From contig CM060731.1 in the NCBI GenBank assembly GCA_030704615.1, positions 14,508,001 to 14,572,000 on the forward strand: 64,000 nucleotides of DNA. Direction: 5' to 3'. Below the pieces are notes generated by a model that saw nothing but the letters and a program-made list of their open reading frames with translations, did not search any database and was not told the origin of the DNA. The stretch comes from Takakia lepidozioides. Its lineage: Eukaryota > Streptophyta > Takakiopsida > Takakiales > Takakiaceae. Below, piece after piece: positions 11,391-20,597 of the stretch. Every line of letters starts with the position of its first letter. The first letter of the stretch is position 1. Both the position numbers and the translations under genes were made by a program.

Positions 11391-11990
11391 ATTCCTGGGC
11401 AGGCTGATCTTCCTCTTTTCCATCTCTACGGCAAACGTTATTGTCCTTCTCTGTGGCACCAGATGGCAACCTCGACTGTCCAGTGGAGGTATCTTGTATG
11501 ACCGGCTCAGATATAGCGACAGTGATTGTTCGATCCACTCTTCTCTTCACCGTCTCAGTGTCGTTGGAGTCGGTCCTCGTGTGTTTGATCTCCTCAGACG
11601 TCGTCTCACGAATCTACAGGAAATTAAAGAATCCTACGGATGAGGATTATGGTGGTCAAAACTGATCCGACACAAATTACCGAATTGAGCAATACCGAAG
11701 CTGAGACTCAAAAACCAATAATAAGAGTAATAAAAAAAAAAACAAATGTTTTACCCGAATCGGGATCTGTTGTTGGATTACGCGTTTATGGTGCTCTGTC
11801 TTTTCTCCCTCCCCGCGAGTAGGAGGATTCTCTGACTCATTCCTTGCAAATGGCAACGTCGACTGGACAGTGGAGGTTACTTGCGGAACCGGCTCAGGTG
11901 ACCTGGCCCTCACTGTCAGATCCACGTGTCTCTTCAACGTTTGAGTCTCTTTTTTCTTGTATGCGTCATTTCCACCGATTGGGATTCTTG
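11391..11990 (-). CDS. Candidate disordered exons with an internal repeat
   Basis: Two minus-strand segments (about 11990-11759 and 11610-11391) encode related stretches: TLKRHVDLTVRARSPEPVPQ followed by an STVQSTLPF word, and TVKRRVDRTITVAISEPVIQ followed by a STGQSRLP word. They look like duplicated units of a disordered region upstream of the FCP1-like domains. The repeated STVQS/STGQS part is encoded by copies of the 24-bp motif described separately. Exon borders are not certain and no known domain is seen. Confidence 0.35.
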
Positions 11991-12453
11991 GATCTATAAG
12001 AAAAGTTATCCAAATCGGTTAGTGGTTGTCCACAAAGGTGTGCGAACGGAAATATGTGTCCGGGTGGAAATATGTTTTATTCGGAAGTCCAGAAAAACGG
12101 ATATGGAAAAACATTGGGATTATGTATAATTACAATATTGTCATATTGTATTCAGAAGTGTGTACGAATAAAAATTCACTAATTGTCATTCGTTACCTAC
12201 ATCCAGAACCACTTCCTGGGTGACATTATGGGACACCAGCTCACGACGATTGTTAACGGGATCCGGTGACATAATCAATGGCTCGTCACCTTCCACAGGT
12301 TTGAAGCCTTGACCGAGGGTTTCAACTAACTCCGTCTTTGTCCCCCTGGAGAATCCGGATTCTTATTCGTGGTGTTATCGGAACTGGAGGAAGAGCAGTC
12401 CAGATTGTGTACATCTTCTGGCGGAACGCGTTCTTGGGTATTTGGAATACTAC

Positions 12454-12798
12454 CTAGATAATCCAACCGGATTTTTCCTGGCCCTCTCTTTCCCTTTCCC
12501 ACATTAGCCGCATCTGCCCCTGCTCTCCGTTGACGATTTCCATGTTCTCATCTTCGTCTTTCTCCTCGTCGTCGTCCTCTCCTTGTTTCTCCTCCATTTC
12601 CTCGTCCTGATCCTTGTCATGTCCTTCATCATCGTCTTCTTTGTCCACTTCGTCATCCTGCAGTGAGTCTACGTCATCTCCGTCTCCTGCGATAGTCTGA
12701 TTGTCAATCTGGAGCGTCTTGAAATAGGCCTCCACCTTGCTTCTACAAAATTTCTTTTTCGTTACAAAGTTTATGTCGAGCACACGAATATTTCTTTC
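12454..12798 (-). CDS. Candidate acidic exon
   Basis: After an acceptor (TTGCAG) at 12799 the frame encodes IRVLDINFVTKKKFCRSKVE, then a long Asp/Glu tract and a stop at 12454. It has the composition of an acidic nuclear or chromatin-type linker. It lies at the 5' side of the minus-strand FCP1-like series and could be an early exon of that gene. A similar disordered frame with apparent shifts follows at 12430-12200. No domain is recognised. Confidence 0.35.
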   Translation of the reverse strand, partial: ERNIRVLDINFVTKKKFCRSKVEAYFKTLQIDNQTIAGDGDDVDSLQDDEVDKEDDDEGHDKDQDEEMEEKQGEDDDEEKDEDENMEIVNGEQGQMRLMWEREREGQEKSGWII

Positions 12799-12999
12799 CT
12801 GCAATGAAACCAAACAATGATATCAAAATAAATCCGACGAACACCAACCATCGAAAGATTGAAAGGGTTAGGCTTTCTTTTGAGACAACTAGCAAACACA
12901 CCAAACTCCCGAATAACAAGCACCCAAAACACTCGTGACAACTCCAATAACATGAACCTCCACTACCCTCCTAACTGTACAGATGTAATCTAGTGACGC

Positions 13000-13488
13000 G
13001 GGGAAGTTTGAAAGTATGGCCAAGCATTAGATGGGGCCTTGGAGTTGAATGCGAGGGAGCCGGTTCAGCCAGCGTGGACCCCCCGCCACCCCACGCCCAC
13101 CCCCCACTCCGTCACCCGCAGCGCGGCACGCCCTCCCGTGCCTCATGTTCCCGCTGCCAGGACATGAGACGTGCCCTCTCCCGCATCCCCATCCCTCCTC
13201 ACATCCCGCCCTCATGCATGGCATCGCCCTCCATCCCCCCTGCATGCCTTCATCCTCCCCATGCTACATGGTATCCCAAGCATACATCATGCCCTCTTTC
13301 AAAAATTCTGACATCTATTCAAATTTCAAATGGCAAATTTGAAGAAACAATGGACGTTGGGATATATGCCACGTCGTCACATGCATTGCCACCCCAATCT
13401 AGGGTTTTGCTACCCTCATCGTGCATTTCCTCGTACAACAGTTCTATCCCCACCTTCCAAACGCATCCCCACCTTGCAGGGATGCCTC
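13000..13488. other. Flank left of the SWIM element, no gene seen
   Basis: This stretch is C-rich (runs of CCCC, CCACGCCC and CATCCC words). The open frames it gives are proline/histidine-rich and lack any protein-like pattern, so I do not call a gene. One CCACGTCG word near 13365 resembles the subterminal words inside the neighbouring transposon, so the true transposon end could lie somewhat further left than 13489. Confidence 0.5.
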
Positions 13489-13550
13489 GGCGTGAGCCTG
13501 GTCACGTGAGCGCGTGAGCGCGACTGCGCTCACGCCACGTCACCTTGCGC
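13489..13550 (+). repeat. Left inverted terminal repeat of the SWIM element
   Basis: Reading inward, it starts GGCGTGAGC, has CACGTGAGCGCG at 13503-13514, a further GAGCG, then GCTCACGCCACGTCAC. The right end read inward gives GGCGTGAGC, the same 12-mer at 24702-24691, GAGCG, GCTCACGC and TGACGTGG. The 12-mer sits 14 and 13 bases from the outer GGCGTGAGC on the two sides. Further CCACGTCA words follow on the inner side (13555, 13575), like the subterminal binding repeats of many DNA transposons. Confidence 0.7.
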
Positions 13551-13689
13551 AAATGCCACGTCACGGGTCTCAGTCCACGTCATCACACGTGGAGGCCGAG
13601 TCACCACGCACCCAGAAAGAAGTGGAGTGTATTCCCGCGGATTGGCACCCTTTACCGCGGAAACAAGCTGGACGACATAATAAAAGGCA

Positions 13690-14045
13690 TTGAATAAATG
13701 ATGGATGAATGTACAGTTGGATGATAAACAGATGGATGAGTTTGAAAAATCTATGTAGATGGATGAATGACGGATGGATAAGAGTAAAATGGATGAATGT
13801 ATAATGGATGTTGAGCAATGACAAAAATTCATGACAGGAAGATGCATGACCAAATCTTTTGACGAATGCACAAAGTATATGAAATGAGTGTGGAAGGTTT
13901 GTGGGGTGGATTAAAGAGTACAGAGGATGAATGTACAATGGATGTTGTACAAAGGAAGCTTTCATGAATGGAGCACGCATGAATACAGTGTAGATGAATG
14001 CACAATGGATATGAGAAGAGTCAGGAAGGTTTGTGAGATGGATTC
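13690..14045. repeat. Degenerate GGATGAATG repeat field
   Basis: The words ATGGATGAATG, GGATGTTG and GATGAATGCAC recur irregularly over about 350 bases inside the left end of the SWIM element, downstream of the methyltransferase stop codon. The same word appears on the other strand (ATTCATCC) at 33390-33480 and more loosely at 32390-32470. It may be an old minisatellite or a subterminal binding array. No coding potential is accepted here despite a few open frames. Confidence 0.55.
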
Positions 14046-14172
14046 ATACATATAGCAATTTAAACGAAAGTTGATTCTGTGATTATTATTTGTTCTAAAG
14101 GAACAACTACGGTAGAGTAAGGGGATTCAACGTTTCCAGATAATATGAAAATGAATATTAAAAGAATACAGT

Positions 14173-17100
14173 TCAGTCTGACTCAGAGTCAGTACAATGT
14201 ATCCCCTCTTCCTCTGCATCTAAGTCTAAGTATTTTAGAACACCGGATCCACGCGGAATACACCTACGGCTGGCCACTAAAAAGTCAGGGGATAGGGACT
14301 CGGACGCGTGAAGTGCCATTGCTTCGGCATAAACAGGGAGCAGAAAATTGGAAAAGGGGCTGTCGAAAACAGACTCGCCAGAAATGACTGTATCTCCTGA
14401 AGATCCACCGCTGGCTTTCCTGAAAGACAGCCTGAAAAAATTATTACTGTAACTTTGATGTTATCGAGAAATTGAGTATGACTCCCAAAGAGGGTTTAGC
14501 ACTTACTCACATGAAAAGTCGTTGTCGACCTGCTTATCTTGGGATCGTCATCATTTCGAATATGAATCCGATCAGTCTGTGTGCCTGAAGTGGAGCCAGA
14601 CAAAAGGGGGAGGAGCACTGTGTTGTAGAGGTCAGAATCACCCTCCATACCAAAAAGGCTTCTTCCGCCTGCCTTGCATGCGTGGTAAGTTGCTCCTGCA
14701 CCAGACAGGAGAACATAAACAGTTTGGAGGAGGGGATTTAAGCAGATGAAACTGTTGAAAGGAAACCAATTCGGAAGGGAGAAAACGAACCTGTGGACAC
14801 AGAAAGATCGACAACCCGTGCAGAGCGGTGGCTGCATGACTCCAGCAGTATTTGCATGAATGCTGGTGACTTTTCCTTTGCACCTCTCCAGGGAGTGCCA
14901 TCTGGTCTCTTCAGAGTCTGACTGGACTGCATGAAGTTGTACAAAATGTCATCGACATGGGGCTCATAGGGGGGGTTGACGAAACAACCCTGGTCAGAAA
15001 TCTCAAAGCTGCGGATGGAGGATGGTGTCTTTGATGTGCGAATCCTCCGCAGGCAGATCGCCTCGAACATCCTCGTCTGCCAAAGATAGCAGGTTAGTGT
15101 GGTAAACACAATCTAAAGTGGAAGTGTGTACATCGGCTATTCAGAACTCTGACACCAAAAAACCATGAATCGTTGATGATCGGTGTCGATCATAAAACAT
15201 TCTACTAGAGTGGAGCTGCAGAGAAAATTGAAACTCATGATCAAAGCATAAGCAGAAGGCAGACGGCATACCAGCTGACCAGGGAAACCGCCTTTCACAA
15301 GGTAGAGGCTGTTCACACAATTCCATGTGCGCAAAACTTCAAACCCTGAAGACTTGAGGTATGATGCCAATGCCCGACGACTATCATTGTCACATGACTG
15401 AAAAAGCATAAGTGTCCCTGCATCAGAGAGGAAATTGTTACAGAACCCGAATACCCAACTCCAGTAGTTGTCCTCGAATTTGTTCCACCCTGGCGTCTTG
15501 CCCTTTGGAAGAACTTCTGGCACAGCCTGGCCATCCGGGATGTCGAGAATGACAATGTCGGCCGCATAAGTTTTCTGCACACCGCACACGAAGGTGGGAC
15601 CTGTGCTCACCTGCAACAGACATGTTTTTTATAAGAACGATGGCAAGAATGTTTTCAAAGAACGAGACTGAAATACTGCCAACGAAACATTCAGAGAAAA
15701 AGGAAAGAAAATGGAATTCTCACCAGATTGAGGAATGAGATTATATTGTCCCAGGTAGGGGATGGCACCCCAGTGTATCCTCTCTTTCGACTCTGCATCA
15801 TCGAAAGCCAACCCTCATTAACAATTTTCATCTCTCCTGCTGAATCAGAACGGGAAGGGTGTGGCTTGGCATCGAACACGCACTGAAGAGTGCGGGTATA
15901 TCTTCCAGCAGTAAAGTCCTGCCCACTCTCCATCTCCTTTTCATTCTCCTTCCCCTTGTCCTTTTCCTTCTCTTTGGACTTGTCTTTGTCCTTTGGCTTT
16001 GCTGGTGAGATGGCTATGACATCAACAGCCTTGTCTTTTGGTTTGCGGCCCGCCTTCTTTCCCTTCTGCGGCGTTCCCTGAGCATCAGGCTCCTTGGCAG
16101 CCAAGGTTGCTATGTTTCGTTGATACTCTTCGTCAGTCAAAGGCGCCAGCATCTCAGCGTTATTGTTCAAGTATTTCATATGCTGTTCTTGAAAGGTCGT
16201 GTGCTCAGGTGGGCAGTCAAGGTACCACCCACAGTCTCTGAAGTGAGAAGGACTCCAGTCCTTCAATATCCCTGCAGTATACATGGTTGGATCGTTTGCA
16301 GGGTCCGACCACATGTCAAGATAGTCGGGAATTCCGCTCAGGTGATTTCCTTCCATAAGCACATATTTCGTGTACCTGAAAAAAGGAGATGAATCCCAAC
16401 CCACAAAAGCGCTCAGTGAGTAAGATGCAAGTAGAACAGAAAGAATAAAACATGGATTGAAATGGCTCTGACAACTGCTCCAAGGACCTTTCAGGACCAC
16501 ACTACTGCTCCAGATATGAATGTCGTCAACGCCATTCAGAACATTCCATTCCATGACACTGTAAATACATCCTAATCCAGGTGAATGCAAATAAGCGATT
16601 AGAAATGACACAGACATAGAAGTGAATGTCGTCAACGACATTCAAGAATGAAGCCAAATTATTACTGAAATGAAGCAAAATCACAGGATGGAAATAAAAA
16701 AATTGAGTAAGGAACCATCCAGGAAAACTCAATGCACATTCATAACGAACCTATCACTGAGGACCTCACAACATCACTGTATGTGAATGGCGTCAACGCC
16801 ATTCACAAAAATACAAAAAAGAAACCAATTACTTAGCTCCCCAATCCATGAATATTGAATTTGTCGTTTTTTAATAATACAGACACAGCTGTGAATGTCG
16901 TAACGACATTCACTTTGGATTTCTTAAAACAGAGCTTATGAAGCCTCCATATTCATCGCAAGAGGAAAAAACAATGCAGAACAACTGAATGTCTGCATTG
17001 ACATTCAGCAAAATGAAGTGATCAACCCTCATTGTATCCTCTATGGACATTACAAAAATTTAAATAACCTTGAGGACCGCACAACAACTCCGTATGTGAA

Positions 17101-19808
17101 TGTCGTCAACGCCATTCAAGGACATTATCAATTCTAATCAGGGACAATATAATTGCACCCTTAGATCCTAACCAGGTGAATTCATATACTCGCTTAAGAA
17201 TGACTCAGACAAAGAAGTGAATGTCGTCAACGACATTCAATCTGGATCTAAGATTGCAATCCATATGAAGCCACAATTTTTCCCAAAAAAACAGTAGAGT
17301 TTCAAGTATGACATTTCACCTGTACACAACTCGCATCATGGCCCACTCTCCTCCAACCTGACTGTCAAAGTCGTTGGACCGTAAAATGTTACCATCTTTG
17401 GAGAACTCCCGGAAAAAACAGTATCTCCAGGTGAGACCTCTCCACTTCCTTATGTATGCCTCCAATGACATTTGGGGAGGGGAAACAATCGCAATGTTCA
17501 GGTCCTTCAAAGTCTGATCCAGCACAATGACGGCGCGCTTTTCGAGCTGCAAATAGAATATTTGTCAGAATTGCAAAAAAGAAACACATCACATACTTGA
17601 AGATAAGAAACAGCATGTTCGAATACACACCTGACTCCAAAATGTAGCCTTGTGGAGCCAGTTATCAAACACCAAATCACTGATTCCTTCCACCTTTGTG
17701 CCAGGCTGTATGGTGCTCTTTGGGAACTGATTCAAGTCCTTTACTGTTTGATCTGAGTTCCATATCTCCAGCCACCTTATTTTTGTTTGTGGGTCGACCA
17801 TCGATATGGCCAGCCGGTGCAATTTCTCCTGCTGCATCTCCGGATGCACATGCTTGTCATAGTGTGTTTTGATCTGCTGAAGGAACTCAGGACCAAGTCC
17901 AGGATCTACTATTCTAAGCTGCTTTCCGAAGGCTGACATCAATTTGGTTCTTCGCATCTCAAACTCCTTCTTTATTGCAGCTTCCACACCCTTTGATGTC
18001 CTTAGTTCCTCTGGTGTAGTGCGGTAATATTCGGATTTTCCCTTCTCAGCTGCCTCTGCCAGTTCTTGCTGCATTCATTCAAGTAGTGATTAGCTCCGAA
18101 GGGACTCTAAACATGTATTCGAAAAGTAAACAGATTACAGACTCGGGCTTACCGCATACATGTACTCCAGAAACGCCTCTCGTGTCAAAGAATACCAAGT
18201 GCCTGCAGCTCTTCCTGTTTCGCACTTCTTGATGATATTGGGTGGTAGTACTGTCCGAAAATCATCCAGCTTCATCAGACCAATCCTCTGAATTCGGAAT
18301 AGTGTGTGAACCAAGCTTGTTGTCACATGCGATTTCTCTGTCGATCTGCAAAAACATTGAAAACATTGCATTCCTTAACACTGTTTTTTGAGGATCAACA
18401 AGACACTACAGAGGGAATCAAATCTCCTGGATGACTTACTTGTTCACGTCGTGCATAGCTGTAAGAAGCCTAGCGATGTCGTTTCCTGGATCCAAAACCA
18501 TTGCCTCCACAGCAACATGCTTGTCTTTGTCTTTCGAATGGTGTTTCTGAATGTATCCCATCCATGCCAGCAATCGGTGGTTGCCGTCCCAGACGTAGAA
18601 CATGTGGTTGCAAAATTGCTGGGTGTTCTTTCCCATCATGAGGCCCAGCTCGAACTCCTCATTGGCATCTTTCCAGCACTCATCCCAGTTATCACTGATC
18701 TCTGGAGAAACTAATGTGCTTTTCCCATTTATATCCGTCAGGGACACATAAAAAACTTGTGCACCAAGTCTATATCCATGCACAAAATCACTCTCCAATT
18801 TTGTTATGTCATGGGAAAGAGGTGGACGCACAACAGGCATTGATATCATCCGGCACAGAGGTATGTCCAGACGCCCTCCAGATACGAGCATGTCCCTTAT
18901 AACCTCCTGAGAGTTTACCTTCTGGAATGACATGAGTTCTTTCACCTTGTCAAGGTAGTGCACTTCGGATTCATCTGCTTCATCTGTATTCTCTGAGCTT
19001 TTTGCGGACTCGTCCCCATCTCCAGATCCTTTCCCCTCTGATCCTGTAGGCTTCGACCTCACAGTTTTCTGCACGATGCCATTCAGTTCTGACTAAGTCA
19101 TTTGCAAATAGTGAATGGCGGTAACGACAATCACTCTGTATCAAGGAAACTCACCATGAATGGTGTGAAAGAATTCAGCACAATCTACAGATGCAAAGCC
19201 GAGACTGCCGTATTCAAAACAAAAGTGAGAGCGATAGCGAACGGCGTTAACGACAATCACAAAAGATAACAACCTGCCGGATCGGTGTTGTGAAATGACA
19301 TATATGTGCAACTGATTGGCGGCAACGACATTCAGTATAGTTTAGGGAGAATAGTAAGTGCAGACTCTCTCTTCAAACACATAGGTACATAAATCTCATG
19401 AGCAGAATCGAATGGCGTTAACGACGCTCGCGATTCAGTAGTTCCTGCTAAAGAATGGAAGAGGAAGGACTCCTTGAAAGGCAATCACATAGACTATATG
19501 ATAAAACTTACTGGCACCTTCTTAGGTTTTGAACTTTGATCCCCTTCTGCAGCTTTCCTCTTCCCTCTCACATCTGCTGGAGTTTCTGTCTGCGCAAGGG
19601 TTTCTTGACCTTCTTCAGGTTCGGCGTTCCGCGTGCTTCCACCTTCTTCAGTGTCCCTGCGATTCATCTCTGCCTCCACAGGCTGGCGCACTCTTATCGC
19701 CGGCTGTGTCGCAGCCGCTGCCTCAGTCTCCGTCTGCTCTTGTGAATCAGTCTCCGCGTTCACCTGCTGCCTTGGCCCTGTGTTCTCCAACAAACGACGC
19801 CTCGTCAT
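14173..19808 (-). CDS. ParB-like / beta-class DNA methyltransferase-like protein, 10 exons
   Basis: Exons (minus): 19808-19512, 19068-18440, 18345-18153, 18068-17631, 17546-17320, 16375-15724, 15610-15272, 15076-14791, 14695-14530, 14431-14173; about 1,161 residues with all phases compatible. Residues 1-160 are charged and disordered. Residues 170-300 are ParB-like, with WDGNHRLLAW near 259-268. A Lys/Glu-rich linker follows. Residues 813-925 have a motif-IV-like ILDIPDG (near 835) in the place of DPPY and an LMLF...GFEVLR pattern; residues 1015-1040 have a motif-I-like DLSVSTGATYHA and FGMEGD. Motif IV before motif I is the permuted beta order typical of many bacterial and phage N6A/N4C methyltransferases. 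DIPD is not a canonical catalytic motif, so activity is uncertain. An SPPQ in exon 5 is a second, weaker candidate. The last donor is weak (CAG|GTCGAC); a stronger one at 14510 would shorten the tail. I chose the start at 19808 (MTRRRLLEN); an in-frame ATG lies at 19991. Confidence 0.75.
16518..17238. repeat. Seven 20-bp palindromes in intron 5 of the methyltransferase gene
   Basis: Copies of GAATGTCGTCAACGACATTC or one- to few-base variants lie at 16518-16537, 16624-16643, 16785-16804, 16893-16911, 16987-17006, 17098-17117 and 17219-17238. Two flanking contexts alternate: one has GAGGACC...CACAACA before it, the other CAGACA.AGAAGT. So the intron is a tandem array of a unit of roughly 270-325 bases, each holding two palindromes. 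The intron is 944 bases, while most others in this gene are under 200. Confidence 0.85.
19113..19429. repeat. Four palindrome copies in intron 1 of the methyltransferase gene
   Basis: Variants of the same motif, with the core GGCGTTAACGAC or GGCGGYAACGAC, lie at 19113-19132, 19239-19258, 19314-19333 and 19410-19429. Spacings are 126, 75 and 96 bases. They fall only in intron 1 (19069-19511), close to the divergent promoter region. No copy was seen in exons, in the transposase gene or outside the element. Confidence 0.8.
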
Positions 19809-20597
19809 TTTCTCTCTTGCTCTGCGTCTCTCTCTAAGGGAAGTAAAATAAAGAGACTTTCTTCTCTTTCGTATTCTAGAAGGAACCCTCTCCAGCTTGA
19901 CTACCACTCTCCCTCTAAGCGCGAAGCATCGGATTCCCTCCCGCGTGACCGTTACACATAGTCGTTTCGATATTAGTGCACATGCCAGCAATTGGTGTAC
20001 AGCTGTTCGTATTCAGTTATGGATGTCTGACGTGTGCCGCCCAAAACAAAACGGCGTGTTCTAATTTATAACTGGTTCAATATTTAAAAAGAACAGCGAA
20101 TCCCAGAAATTGATGCGCAGTCTTAAACAAATAAATATAAATGAACGAGAGTTTGATGACAAATTTTGGAATATCATACACGGTCATCCTTGTTATCCAA
20201 ACCCCACATTCGTTGCACATTTGGAACTTTCCAGGTGCGCATGATCATTGGTAGTAGTATATAGATACATTTACTTAATCTGCAATCCCATTCTCGGATC
20301 CTGTGGCATGCTTCCAGGAAGTCGGCTTTGTTATTGGGTTTATTGATGAGGTTCTGATTAACGGTTTAACAGTTGCCGACACTGCCCCTATGGATTCTCT
20401 GACCACTGGGCCCACAAGAAAAGTAATTAAAATGGACGGCTGCATATCTGGAATGAATAACAGAATATGCACAGTCGTTATCTGAGCTTCCTCCGCCATA
20501 TGCTCTGCTCATTCTTCAACTGTGTTCTGGAGACAGCAGTAAACCGATTTACACTAGATCTGCGATAGCAAGGTACAAACATACTCGAGGAAGGAAG
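19809..20597. promoter_or_regulatory. Divergent promoter region of the SWIM element
   Basis: About 790 bases separate the start codons of the minus-strand ParB-methyltransferase gene and the plus-strand transposase gene. Both transcripts must start here. The side nearest 19.8 kb is pyrimidine-rich on the plus strand, as expected for a 5' leader of the minus gene, and an in-frame ATG at 19991 could extend that protein. I could not assign a clear TATA box to either side. Confidence 0.5.

Larger units (their letters stand above)
8401..11878. repeat. Five dispersed copies of a ~24-bp quasi-palindrome (FCP1-like block)
   Basis: Copies close to CCTCCACTGTCCAGTGGACG (20-base core; full length about 24) lie at 8401-8423, 9527-9549, 10559-10575, 11470-11490 and 11856-11878. 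The 9527 copy is close to a perfect palindrome. Two copies fall in apparent coding sequence, the others in gaps or introns. The same motif recurs at 33.3-38.1 kb. The function is not known; dispersed binding sites or remnants of tiny inserted units are possible. Confidence 0.7.

Noticed and set aside
12952-12982. A possible further copy of the 24-bp motif (AACCTCCACTACC)
   Set aside because: Only half of the motif matches; the other half is displaced, so I did not count it.
12990-13517. Proline/histidine-rich frames on both strands
   Set aside because: They follow from the C-rich sequence; no domain, no splice context, and both strands are open at once.
13530-13980. Minus-strand frames rich in Ile, His and Ser
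   Set aside because: They are translations of the GGATGAATG repeat field, not a gene.
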